Below are positions 1-8,134 of a stretch of DNA of 64,000 nt, one piece after another. Under the pieces are notes generated by a model. It was not told where the DNA came from. It did not search any database and saw only the letters and a list, made by a program, of their open reading frames with translations. Position numbers and translations under genes: made by a program. Location of the stretch: NCBI GenBank assembly GCA_016711485.1, contig JADJSX010000024.1, positions 248,001 through 312,000 of the forward strand, read 5' to 3'. Numbering within the stretch: position 1 is the stretch's first letter; the number at the start of each line of letters is the position of its first letter. Source of the stretch: Leptospiraceae bacterium (GTDB lineage: Bacteria > Spirochaetota > Leptospiria > Leptospirales > Leptospiraceae).

Positions 1-156
1 AGAATTACAATAGAACTAATCTTACGTAAACTATCAGAAAAGAATTCTATCGAAAAATTATTACAATCCTATCCTCATTTAGAAGCGGCTGATATATATG
101 CCGCTTTAAGTTATGCGGCTGACATGCTTTCTAAGGAAGAGCTCATTGCAAGTTAG
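1..156 (+). CDS. DUF433 family antitoxin, C-terminal part (5' end outside window)
   Basis: The first base is already inside an open frame that ends in TAG at 154-156. The 51 visible residues end with a segment around YPHLEAADIYAALSYAAD, which matches the C-terminal dimerisation and helix region of DUF433 (VapB-like) antitoxins. The family binds its own promoter and neutralises a PIN-like toxin encoded just downstream. The stop overlaps the start of the DUF5615 gene by 11 bases, the standard arrangement of this module, so the two are translationally coupled. The N-terminal DNA-binding part lies to the left of the window. The assignment rests on the motif and on the partner gene. Confidence 0.8.
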   Translation, partial: RITIELILRKLSEKNSIEKLLQSYPHLEAADIYAALSYAADMLSKEELIAS

Positions 157-517
157 AATTATCGCAGACGAAAATATCGATGCCTATATTATTGAGTCAT
201 TGCGAAATGAGAATTATGAAGTTTTATCAATTCGTGAAAGCTATCGCGGGATCAAAGATATTGAAATCATCGTGATGGCAAACCAAAGAGAATGTTTGAT
301 TCTAACGGAAGACAAAGATTTTGGCGAATGGATTTTTTCTCATAAATCAGAATCTGCAGGAGTTATTTTTCTGAGATACGAAGATAAAGACATGGAAGAA
401 ATAATTTTTGCCGTCAAAAAAATTCTTTCTGAATACGGAGAAAATCTTTATGGAAAATTTAGCGTCGTAACAAAACGCAAAATTCGAATCCGAGATATAA
501 TAGATAAGATATTCTAA
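146..517 (+). CDS. DUF5615 PIN-like toxin (Mut7-C-type RNase fold)
   Basis: I place the start at TTG 146 rather than an upstream ATG at 113 because homologues begin directly with the RIIADENID strand, and an AAGGAAG ribosome site lies at about 133-139. The 123-residue product has ADENI near the N terminus and TEDKDFGEW in the middle. These supply the acidic residues expected of the PIN/Mut7-C ribonuclease fold. DUF5615 proteins pair with DUF433 antitoxins, exactly as here, with overlapping reading frames. The likely role is RNA cleavage that arrests growth when the antitoxin is lost; this is inferred from the family. The gene is full length with no visible damage. Confidence 0.8.
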   Translation: MQVRIIADENIDAYIIESLRNENYEVLSIRESYRGIKDIEIIVMANQRECLILTEDKDFGEWIFSHKSESAGVIFLRYEDKDMEEIIFAVKKILSEYGENLYGKFSVVTKRKIRIRDIIDKIF

Positions 518-602
518 TAAACTAACAACCATTACCCACACTAACAATCTATTCCATTCACTACTACAAAAAGCATTCAAGGGTGAGTTGACGTAAATCC
601 CT
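518..602 (+). repeat. Dispersed intergenic repeat, copy A
   Basis: This 85-base segment begins immediately after the DUF5615 stop codon and recurs almost base for base at 1054-1138, immediately after another small gene. A diverged copy lies at 2282-2332. The core TTCACTACTACAAAAAGC is shared by A and B. On the minus strand the repeat reads as an open frame, which explains two look-alike antisense frames; I do not regard these as genes. Confidence 0.75.
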
Positions 603-635
603 CCGACGCACCGACAAGAAAAAATATCCGTGTTC

Positions 636-693
636 AAACTCAATAGCACTAGCGTTGCTTCTTTGGGGCGCAACATAATGTGGTTAATCTTTT
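636..693 (+). repeat. Sub-repeat, inverted relative to 1165-1216
   Basis: The segment from AAACTCAATAG through GCAACATAATGTGGTTAA reappears on the opposite strand at 1165-1216, although the neighbouring 85-base repeats at 518 and 1054 are in the same orientation. The two intergenic regions are therefore mosaics assembled from modules that can flip independently. Confidence 0.6.
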
Positions 694-760
694 ATTCGTT
701 GTGAAAAAATAGATTGACCAAATTTATAGAAACGGTATATTTCTAAAGAAGGAGATGTAT

Positions 761-886
761 ATGGACTTTTATTCAATAATTATAACTACGTTAGCAGTCT
801 CTTTCAGTGTGATTTCTCTTACGCTGATAATTATACGAATTGTAAAGAAGCAGGTTTTAAAAGAGTTAAAGAAAGAGGGATATTGA
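761..886 (+). CDS. Small single-pass membrane protein, 41 residues
   Basis: An ATG at 761 follows a very good ribosome site (AAAGAAGGAG, about 745-754). The product has one hydrophobic segment at about residues 4-26 followed by a basic tail with KKQVLKELKKEG. Its stop overlaps the TTG start of the next small frame by three bases. Nothing identifies a family. The strong ribosome site, the overlap and the shared membrane character suggest a genuine two-gene unit, perhaps a small membrane toxin or an accessory to the flanking toxin-antitoxin modules, but this function is only a guess. Confidence 0.5.
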   Translation: MDFYSIIITTLAVSFSVISLTLIIIRIVKKQVLKELKKEGY

Positions 887-1056
887 GAGATTCTTTACTT
901 GCGTTTATTGTTTCTATATGGATTGGTTTGATTGTTGCCTTAATCGAGACCTATCAATGGGGACAAGCTTTTTACAAAATACTAATGACCGTCATTGCTG
1001 TATCTAGTTTTATTCTAATGCTATGGCAGATTTTTCTTAACGATAGAGAAAAATAA
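883..1056 (+). CDS. Small membrane protein, 57 residues, overlapping the previous gene
   Basis: The start is TTG at 883, overlapping the upstream TGA at 884-886; GAGG at about 874-878 could serve as ribosome site. The product has two hydrophobic stretches, roughly residues 4-20 and 32-50, joined by a short polar loop containing ETYQWGQ. It ends in a charged tail (NDREK), and its TAA is the first codon of repeat copy B. No family is recognised. The topology of two helices with both ends probably cytoplasmic is inferred from hydrophobicity alone. Together with the preceding 41-residue protein it forms a compact membrane pair between two toxin-antitoxin modules. Confidence 0.45.
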   Translation: MRDSLLAFIVSIWIGLIVALIETYQWGQAFYKILMTVIAVSSFILMLWQIFLNDREK

Positions 1057-1138
1057 ACTAACAACTATTAACCACACCAACAACCTATTCCATTCACTAC
1101 TACAAAAAGCATTCAAAGGTGAGTTGACGTAAATCCCT
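1054..1138 (+). repeat. Dispersed intergenic repeat, copy B
   Basis: This copy is nearly identical to 518-602 and likewise begins at the stop codon of the upstream gene. The rest of 1139-1386 holds no gene. It contains the inverted sub-repeat at 1165-1216 and short motifs of the CACGAAGTTCGCGAAGGG and ATCGGTGTCCATCGGTGG kind, which look like worn repeat debris. Confidence 0.75.
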
Positions 1139-1164
1139 TCGCGAACTTCGTGCCCTTCGCGGTG

Positions 1165-1216
1165 AAAAGAGTTTAACCACATTATGTTGCGACCCTTAGG
1201 GAGCAACATTGAGTTT
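1165..1216 (-). repeat. Sub-repeat, inverted copy of 636-693
   Basis: Read on the minus strand this segment matches 636-693, including GCAACATAATGTGGTTAA. It sits in the gap upstream of the TumA-like gene. Confidence 0.6.
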
Positions 1217-1386
1217 ACACGCGAAGAACACGAAGGTTCGGAATTGAGCAATGCAAATAAATATAGCAACTCATTATAAATCCCTTCGACGCACAGACAA
1301 GAAAAACATCGGTGTCCATCGGTGGTAATCTTTTAACACTTTTTTTAATTGACAATTATAAAAAACAGAAATTTACTAGAAATGCT

Positions 1387-1656
1387 ATGGTGCTTGTTGA
1401 CAAACAAACTCTAATTCATTGGATGCTTCTTGATTCGCTTTCAAAAGAAAGTCATTATCGAGAGAAGATTTCCATATTTAAAAACAAATACAAAACTGAT
1501 TTTCTAACATTTCAAAGCCGCGTTGAAAATGCCGAGAAAGAGTCATTCGAAGAATGGGATGATTATATTGAATGGGATGCCTATGAAGGATTTTTAAGTC
1601 GTATAAAGGAACGAGTAAGTGACATCCGAAACGGAAATATTCAATTGGTTGGATAA
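1387..1656 (+). CDS. Probable TumA-type antitoxin partner of TumE toxin
   Basis: The likely start is ATG 1387, giving 89 residues; the frame is open further upstream to a GTG at 1312, but that stretch translates repeat sequence. The protein is hydrophilic, predicted helical and rich in acidic and aromatic residues (EEWDDYIEWDAYEGF). It directly precedes and overlaps by 38 bases a DUF6516 (TumE) gene, the normal position of the cognate antitoxin. I do not recognise the sequence itself with certainty, so the assignment is mainly from context. The likely role is to bind and inhibit the downstream toxin. Confidence 0.55.
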   Translation: MVLVDKQTLIHWMLLDSLSKESHYREKISIFKNKYKTDFLTFQSRVENAEKESFEEWDDYIEWDAYEGFLSRIKERVSDIRNGNIQLVG

Positions 1657-1981
1657 TAGCCAAATTGTATCTCGCTACGAAGTTTTAGATTTTCAAGAGG
1701 ATAATGAAAGTTATTTACTCAAACTGAAAATCGAGTTTACAGATAAATCAGAACTGTTCACGAGAGAATCTATAAAAAGGAATCTTAGAAAATATTCCTT
1801 TCACTGGCAATCAGAAGATGGACTCCTTATTATACGATGGGATAATGCAAATCATCATCGGGAGTTAGCAACCTTTCCTCATCACCGTCACGAACAAAAC
1901 GAAGACAATGTAATGGAAAATAAAGAAGTCGCGTTAATAGATATTTTGAAATTTATTCTAAATAAGTTTTTTAAGGATTAA
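1619..1981 (+). CDS. TumE family toxin (DUF6516)
   Basis: The 120-residue product starts at GTG 1619, inside the end of the upstream gene. A central beta-rich part is followed by RKYSFHWQ, LIIRWDN and then FPHHRH, the signature series of DUF6516/TumE proteins. These are small toxins of type II systems encoded next to TumA antitoxins; the histidine-rich motif is the most conserved feature of the family. The 38-base overlap implies coupled translation. The C-terminal residues form a helix ending at KFFKD. No damage is visible. The biochemical target is not evident from the sequence. Confidence 0.7.
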   Translation: MTSETEIFNWLDNSQIVSRYEVLDFQEDNESYLLKLKIEFTDKSELFTRESIKRNLRKYSFHWQSEDGLLIIRWDNANHHRELATFPHHRHEQNEDNVMENKEVALIDILKFILNKFFKD

Positions 1982-1987
1982 TCTTTA

Positions 1988-2261
1988 TGAAAACTATTAT
2001 TAAAAGACAAAAGCGAACTATCGGGGCAATTGTGAAAGTTCCATTCATCCAGATCATTTTTTTCTAGTTGAAAACGGGGTTCGTCGCCCCGCAACAAAAG
2101 AAGACTGTAAAGGACTGGAACGTTCTGCTGTCTGGACTCCAGAAGGTATACAACGAAGATTAAACGATCACTACGCAGGTCGTAAAAATTATTACATCGA
2201 AAAGGATGAAAACCTTGAAGGATATATTTCTTCATCAGTTAAAAAAGTAAAAGTAGCTTAG
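1988..2261 (+). pseudogene. Broken Imm26-like immunity protein gene
   Basis: ATG 1988 opens a frame whose start (KRQKRTIGAIVKVPF) resembles the N terminus of Imm26 immunity proteins, but it stops at a TAG near 2066. The C-terminal part continues in another frame as VENGVRRPATKEDCKGLE, then SAVWTPEGIQRRLNDHYAG, to TAG 2259-2261. The two halves overlap and do not add up to a normal-length protein. This points to an internal deletion plus frameshift rather than one base error. Imm26 proteins protect against polymorphic toxins; no toxin gene is adjacent. The family call is from remembered motifs and is moderately confident; the broken reading frame is seen directly. Confidence 0.5.
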
Positions 2262-2281
2262 TAAGATTTTAAGATAATTCT

Positions 2282-2332
2282 CATTACCCGCCCCAACAGT
2301 TAATAATTCACTACTAAAAAAGCATTCAAGGG
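2282..2332 (+). repeat. Dispersed intergenic repeat, diverged copy C
   Basis: The sequence from CATTACCCGCC to AAAAAGCATTCAAGGGT is a shortened relative of copies A and B. It follows the broken immunity gene and precedes hsdR. Confidence 0.55.
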
Positions 2333-2396
2333 TTAACTAACTTAATAGAAACTCCGGTAAACTTCCGCTCTTTCCAATCCGATAAAGAGTAAAGAG

Positions 2397-5300
2397 ATGA
2401 GTAATTTTACTTTCCTAAAACCAAATTGGACTGTGCTTTCAGATGACCCAATCGAAGCAGAGAAAAATGTATATCGCGCGCCGATGTATACTGCTATGCT
2501 TTGCAGGAAGAATTTAGAAGATTGGGTAAGATTTATTTTTGAGCATGATGCTGATTTGGAACTTCCTTATGATGACTCTCTTAGTTCCCTATTACATGAT
2601 GAAAAATTTAAAACGTTAGTCGGAAGAGATAGATTTACTCAATTAAATCTTATTCGTAAACTCGGAAACACCGCAGTTCATACGAAGGCAAAGATTCAGA
2701 CAAATGAAGCACTGTATGGGGTAAAACTTCTACATGGATTTACTTCCTGGGTAGTTCGGGTCTATAGCCAAAAGAAGCCAGAAATTCCAGCGTTTGAAGA
2801 GTCGTTAATTCCACAAGAAACAGGAAAAGATAAAACAAAAGAAGAACTAAAAAATCTTGAACTAAAATTTCACGAGCAACAGAGTGAATTAAAAAAAGTT
2901 AAGGAAGAATTAGAAAAATACAAAGCGGCTAAGGAAGGTTATCTACCACTCTCCGAGCCAGTTGTAAAAGATATAACAGAAGCTGAAACTAGAAAGATTT
3001 ATATTGATACACTTCTCAGAGAAGCAGGTTGGGATCCATACGGGAAAAATGTTCGAGAATATTCGATTAAAAATTGTATTCCGCAGGCAGACAAATCACT
3101 TGGTGACGGTTTTGCTGACTACGTTCTCTGGGGGGATAATGGCAAACCGCTAGCTGTAGTAGAAGCCAAACGAACAGCGAGAGACAAAGACACAGGAAGA
3201 GAACAAGCTAGACTCTACGCAAATGGATTAGAAAGAGATTTTGGACAACGTCCTATTGTGTTTTATTCCAACGGCTATGAGACCGGTATATGGGATGACA
3301 CACATTATCCGCCACGTAATGTATTTGGATTTTATACAAAAGATGAACTAGAATTACTCATCCAGAGACGAACTTCTAAAAAGTCACTTGCTAGTGAAAC
3401 AATCAATTTAGCAATTACGGAAAGACCTTACCAACAAGAAGCAATACGAAGAGTAGCCGAAGCATTAGAGCGAAAACAAAGAGATGCACTCCTCATCATG
3501 TCAACGGGAACAGGCAAAACAAGAGTTGCCGCTTCTATCGTTGATTTTTTGAGCAAAGCTAATTGGGCAAAAAGAGTTTTATTTCTTGCGGATAGAATTC
3601 CACTTGTAGAGCAAGCAAAGAAAAGTTTTAATGAGTGTCTACCGAATTTGCCTGGAGTGAATTTGGTTGAAGAAAAAGAAGATGATAGTAGTCGAATTGT
3701 ATTTTCCACCTATCAAACCCTAATCAATCTAATTGATGGTGAAACAGATGGAGACAATCGATTGTATGGTGTAGGTCATTTTGATGTAATTATATTTGAT
3801 GAGATTCATCGCTCCGTTTACAATCGTTACAAAGCTATTTTTAAATACTTTGATGGGATTAGAATTGGGCTCACCGCAACCCCTAAAACGGAAACAAGTA
3901 AGGATACGTATGAACTGTTTGGAATGGAAGCGAATAATCCAACGTTTGCGTATGAATTAGACTAGGCGGTGCGAGATGGTTTCTTAGTTCCACCTGTTGC
4001 GATATCCGTGCCTACAAAGTTTCATCGAGAAGGAATTAAATACTCCGAGTTAAGCGAAGAGGAAAAAGCTGAGTACGAAGAAAAATTTTCTGATCCAATC
4101 ACAGAGGAATTGGTAAAACAAGAAATAGAATCAGATGCACTCAATGATTGGTTGTTTAATGCAAATACAGTAGACCAAATTCTATCTCATATTATGCAAA
4201 ATGGAATCAAAGTAGAAGGTGGAGATAAACTTGCAAAGACAATGATATTTGCTCGTTCCCACAGTCATGCTAAGTTTATAGAAGAGAGATTCAACAAGCA
4301 ATTCAAACAATACAGAGGAGAATTCTTACGAGTAATCGACTACCAAGAAGAACAAAGAAAATCTTTACTAGAATCTTTTAAGGATAACGAACGTTTTCCG
4401 CAAATTGCAGTTTCGGTAGATATGCTAGATACCGGAATAGATGTCCCAGAAGTTTCTAATTTGGTTTTTTACAAACCAGTAAAGAGTCTTACAAAATTCT
4501 GGCAGATGGTCGGACGCGGGACGAGACTTTGCAAAAATCTACTTGGTATCGGGTTACACAAAAAAGAATTTCTCATCTTTGACTTTTGCGAGAACTTTGA
4601 ATTCTTTGCCGTTAACCCCAAAGGCATTAAGACCAACACAGCAAAATCATTAAGCCAAAGACTTTTTGAATTAAGATTAAGGCTTGCTGTTGTTCTCTCC
4701 AAAGAAGAAAATCCTGAATTAAAAGGCTATTCCGAACAAATCTTAACTCGACTAGTAGAACAAACACAAGCACTTGACCTACAGAGTTTTATAGTTCGGC
4801 AGAATCTACAAGTTGTAGAAAAGTATAGAGATATGCAAGCATGGAATGACTTGAGCGACTTAGATATAAAAGAAATCTTCGATCATATCGCGCCTATCGT
4901 TCCAGAAAAAGATACAGATGAAAAAGCAAAACGATTTGATACGATTCTATTTGATCTACAGCTACGAACACAGATTGGTGGAAAATCCATTGATGACTTA
5001 GTAAAAAGAGTCAAATCAGTAGCAGGTCAATTAAGCAAAAAAGGAAACCTCCCAAAAGTTGCCGAGAAAATGGATATTATCCGCGAAATCCAAGAAGATA
5101 GTTTTTGGAAAAATGCAGGAATTCCTTCACTAGAAAAAATACGAATAGAACTTAGGGATTTAGCCAAGTTCCTAGATACCGAGTCTACTCCTATCATCTA
5201 TACCAATTTTGAAGACGAAATAGGAGATGGGACTATAAAAGATTTATCCTTTAATTTGAATGATCTAGATACCTACAAACGAAAAGTAGAAAGGTACCTC

Positions 5301-5735
5301 AAAGAAAATAATAATCATACAACTATTTATAAAATCAGAAATAATCTACAAATTACACAAACAGATATTAAAGAATTAGAGCGTATGCTTTTTGATCAAG
5401 GGAGTCTAGGATCGAAGAAACAGTTTGTAGAGGCTTACGGCGAACAACCGCTTGGTAAGTTTATCAGAAGTATAGTTGGGCTTGATGCAAAAGTTGCCAA
5501 AGAACTATTTGGAAAAATCCTTGTGAACCAAACTCTAAATGCAAGGCAGATTAAATTTATGGACACCATCATCAACTACTTGAATGTCAAAGGGATTATT
5601 GACCCAGCTATGTTATTTGAGCCACCTTTTACTGATATCAGTTCAAACGGAATCAGTGATGTATTTGATGACGCGACAGCTGATAAAATTATTTCATTGA
5701 TTGAGGAAATAAACAAGAAAGCTGATGCGGCGTAG
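2397..5735 (+). pseudogene. hsdR: Type I restriction enzyme R subunit (HsdR), interrupted by an in-frame amber codon
   Basis: Two frames, 2397-3965 (522 codons) and 3969-5735, lie in the same phase and are separated only by TAG at 3963-3965. Joined they give 1112 residues, normal for HsdR. In order: a DUF4145 domain (about 1-125), a coiled coil (about 140-180), a PD-(D/E)XK nuclease (D241, E256, K258), and a superfamily 2 helicase with STGTGKT at 369-375 and DEIH at 468-471. The second part carries GLTATPK-linked helicase motifs including MLDTGIDVPEV and GRGTRLC, then the C-terminal HsdM-contact region. The break falls in YELD-stop-AVRDGFLVPP, where homologues usually have a glutamine, so CAG to TAG is the simplest explanation. 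No hsdM or hsdS gene lies nearby. Confidence 0.85.
3963..3965 (+). other. In-frame amber codon within hsdR
   Basis: The TAG stands between GAC and GCG, with both flanks coding in the same frame and matching continuous HsdR sequence. It could be a real nonsense mutation, a suppressible stop or a base-call error. Confidence 0.9.
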
Positions 5736-5753
5736 TTAACAAAGAAATACCCT

Positions 5754-6815
5754 ATGAACTCCAAAGTCACTGGCATTTCTAACCCCGCCTACAACTCCAT
5801 CCTAAAAGATCTATCTCAAATCTACGAACAATCCCTAAACGATGGAAACCAAGACTGGAACAAAACGATATTAGCCTCCAATTGGAAGATGGGTGAAATC
5901 ATCGTCAAGATACAAGCCGGTAAAGACAGGCAAGCGGGTTATGGTGATAAAGTGTTAACCCAGTTATCGAAAGATCTGAATCAGAAATATGGGAAAGGAT
6001 TTTCTGATAGAAACCTTAGGTATATGAGAAAATTTTATCAGACTTACCGAATGAATCAAATTCATTCAGAGCTTTCATGGTCACATTACCGATGTCTACT
6101 TTTAATTGAAGATTCTAGATTGCGATTAGAACTGGAAAAGAAAGCTATCAAAGAGGCATTGTCCCAACGAGATTTACTTATTCGGGTTAAACAAGTATTA
6201 GGCTCTAGCTCTTATAAAGTGAAAGCCGAAATCGGAAAAGAGTCAATGAATTACAGACTCAAAAGACCACTACTTCGTTTAAATACCTACCAGCTAAAGC
6301 AAAAATTTTCCTTAGATTCGGAACACAGTGTTCCACATCTTGACCTAGGCTTTTTTGTCTACCAAACAGGGTTTGAAAATCTTAGCCAGTTTAAAGTCGG
6401 CTCGATTCTCAGTTCTAGTAAAAAAGGTAAATCCTATTCGTTTCAAATTACTTCTAGCACAAAAGAGCTGTTTACCTACAAAGCATTCTTGCTTCGAGTT
6501 ATTGACGGCGATACTCTACAAGTTCGTATCGATTTGGGTTTTTCTATTGTTATTGAACAACGCTTGCGGCTACGTGGATTAGACGCTCCTGAACTTGGGA
6601 CTTCGCCGGGTTTGGCGACGAAGAGGTTTGTCGAGTTGAGGTTGAAGGATTGTAAGTTTTTAATTATTAAAACGCACGGTTCGGATAAATACGATCGTTA
6701 TTTGGTGGATGTATTTTATTTGAAGGGTGAGGATAATGAGGATAAGGTTTTACGCGAGGGAACTTTTTTGAATAATGAGATATTGGAAGAAGGATTGGCT
6801 TTGTTGGTGTTGTGA
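5754..6815 (+). CDS. DUF1016 (YhcG N-terminal) fused to a staphylococcal-nuclease domain
   Basis: The 353-residue protein starts at ATG 5754, 18 bases after hsdR. Residues 15-150 form a DUF1016_N domain, with SNWKMGEIIVKIQ, KGFSDRNLRYMRKFYQTY and LSWSHYRCLLLI. In YhcG this domain is normally followed by a PD-(D/E)XK nuclease. Here residues 243-350 are instead an SNase (thermonuclease) domain with DGDT at 251-254, RLRGLDAPE ending at E280, and DKYDR ending at R315. R272, E280 and R315 correspond to the catalytic Arg35, Glu43 and Arg87 of the staphylococcal enzyme, and D277 to the metal ligand Asp40, so catalysis looks intact. DUF1016 genes often travel with type I restriction loci, which fits the neighbour. 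Confidence 0.8.
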   Translation: MNSKVTGISNPAYNSILKDLSQIYEQSLNDGNQDWNKTILASNWKMGEIIVKIQAGKDRQAGYGDKVLTQLSKDLNQKYGKGFSDRNLRYMRKFYQTYRMNQIHSELSWSHYRCLLLIEDSRLRLELEKKAIKEALSQRDLLIRVKQVLGSSSYKVKAEIGKESMNYRLKRPLLRLNTYQLKQKFSLDSEHSVPHLDLGFFVYQTGFENLSQFKVGSILSSSKKGKSYSFQITSSTKELFTYKAFLLRVIDGDTLQVRIDLGFSIVIEQRLRLRGLDAPELGTSPGLATKRFVELRLKDCKFLIIKTHGSDKYDRYLVDVFYLKGEDNEDKVLREGTFLNNEILEEGLALLVL

Positions 6816-6960
6816 CCTAACGCCGATTTTGTAGTTCTTGGTTTACTTTTACAAGGAAGCCCCTTCCCTAATCGTATTTTTGTATCTCCTTCTGTCAAGA
6901 TGAGGGTGTCAGGGAAGGGGCAACTTGTGAGTATTCTATTGGAGTAAAAAGCCAGAACTT
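6816..6960. repeat. Hairpin repeat related to 26500-26611
   Basis: It contains inverted arms GCCCCTTCCCT (6860-6870) and AGGGAAGGGGC (6911-6921) and shares CTTTTACAA, GAAGCCCC and CCTAAC motifs with the element at 26500-26611. The outer arms are degenerate here. The remainder of 6961-7485 has no convincing gene, only repeat-like debris. Confidence 0.6.
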
Positions 6961-7035
6961 AGAAAAAGTCTTAATGGAGCATTGCGAAGTGTTTAAGCGA
7001 AAAAGCCTGAGCTGCGGGTTTTTGGTTTTTTTGGC

Positions 7036-7079
7036 GTTACCTTTTTTTGCCCTTTACATAAAAATCAAAAAAAGGTAAC
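7036..7079. repeat. Perfect 14-bp inverted repeat (possible bidirectional terminator)
   Basis: GTTACCTTTTTTTG at 7036-7049 is exactly complementary to CAAAAAAAGGTAAC at 7066-7079, leaving a 16-base loop. It lies between the DUF1016-SNase gene and a minus-strand gene, so it could end transcription from either side. It may equally be a mobile repeat end. Confidence 0.5.
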
Positions 7080-7485
7080 ACTAAAGATCCCCCTCGCTGG
7101 GAAAGCGGTAATAAAAAATAATCCCACTCTGGGAGGCGGAAGCAAAGAGAATCTCAAAAGTGTAACTTTTGAAGAAAAAAGAGCTTCGGGTAATAGGGTG
7201 AAACCTTAACAATGAAAAAGAAAATCCGACAACTCCAACGCGTTAGGGATACGCAGGGGTAGTCGCATCAGTTCGCGACCGAAGCGATAGCGAAGCCCGT
7301 AGTAGCCCGGCGCATTAGCCGAGAAAGTTTGAACAAAATTACTTTGTGTGTGGCAAATACTGAGATTGCGCAACGCCCAAAGACTTTCGCAGAACAAAAT
7401 AGAATATTAGATTTTCCCAAACTAGTTATTGCGATTCAGTCTAATTTATTCAAAAGTTAGTTTGATTTTTATTACTGATTGAATC

Positions 7486-7917
7486 TTAATTTTTTCCTTT
7501 TTTAGGAAGGGCAATACAACGTACACTGGCTAAATAAAGTTTACTATTTTTATAGTAGTTTCCCGAAATGGTATGAAATCCGTAAGCCTCGTAAATAGTA
7601 TTTTCATCGGATGTCCAATAGATTGGATTATAAGATACAAAATGATCAAAAGCCTCATTGATTGAGAATTCTTCTTCCGCCCAAAATACAGCAGAGTCTT
7701 GATTCCATGATTTTGTTAGATTTTTTTTAAAAGCATTTTTTAATTCTAATTTGGATGGTAATTTCATTCCCATAGAATCACATCTTGTTTTGGCATTTTC
7801 CCAACTCATTCTGCCTTGGAATATGCTCCATTTTGGAGTCTGTATTTCTTTAGAATTTAAGCTCAGATTGGTAATATAGAAAAAAAGAAAATACATGATC
7901 CGCATTTTTAATTTCAT
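7486..7917 (-). CDS. Exported DUF1566-like (Lcl/C-type-lectin-like) protein
   Basis: The 143-residue product starts with a basic, hydrophobic signal sequence (KMRIMYFLFFYITNLSLNS). The mature part has the pattern MSWENAKTRCDSMGMKLPS, then YWTSDE and finally ASVRCIALP. This is the layout of DUF1566 and related formylglycine-enzyme or lectin-like folds in spirochaetes, with two cysteines (in KTRCDS and VRCIA) able to pair. It is probably periplasmic or surface exposed. A more internal ATG is possible, but the longer form gives a better signal peptide and AAAGAG precedes it. It stands alone between a repeat-rich gap and the divergent folE operon. The precise ligand is unknown. Confidence 0.55.
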   Translation of the reverse strand: MKLKMRIMYFLFFYITNLSLNSKEIQTPKWSIFQGRMSWENAKTRCDSMGMKLPSKLELKNAFKKNLTKSWNQDSAVFWAEEEFSINEAFDHFVSYNPIYWTSDENTIYEAYGFHTISGNYYKNSKLYLASVRCIALPKKGKN

Positions 7918-8134
7918 TTCTTACTCTTTGGCTGCAGGAAATAATTCTGTCAAGAGCTTAGGAAAGCCTTTTTGATTTTCTATTTTCAATAAAATACTTT
8001 ATTTTTAATTTTTTTGGAGTAAGAAATACACGCAAAACAGCTAGAAATCATGGAAATAAATTTAAAAAGGTTTTCAATGATTCTAATTCTCAAAGACTGT
8101 CACAAAAGATAAAATAGAATGAGAGGATTCTGGT

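Noticed and set aside
347..1269. Two minus-strand frames (347-676 and 1021-1269) sharing the peptide NSPLNAFCSSEWNRLLVW, which could look like a duplicated gene family.
   Set aside because: The shared part is simply the 85-base repeat read backwards. The frames extend into unrelated sequence, lack ribosome sites and overlap real plus-strand genes.
1..2396. Integron cassette array with attC sites.
   Set aside because: Several small genes on one strand are each followed by a repeat, but the repeat lacks the paired inverted arms and core sites of attC, and no integrase is present in the window.
3963..3965. Programmed recoding of the hsdR amber codon (for example pyrrolysine or frameshift-type regulation).
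   Set aside because: No pyrrolysine genes or recoding signals are visible, and the residue is normally glutamine, so a point change or base error is simpler.
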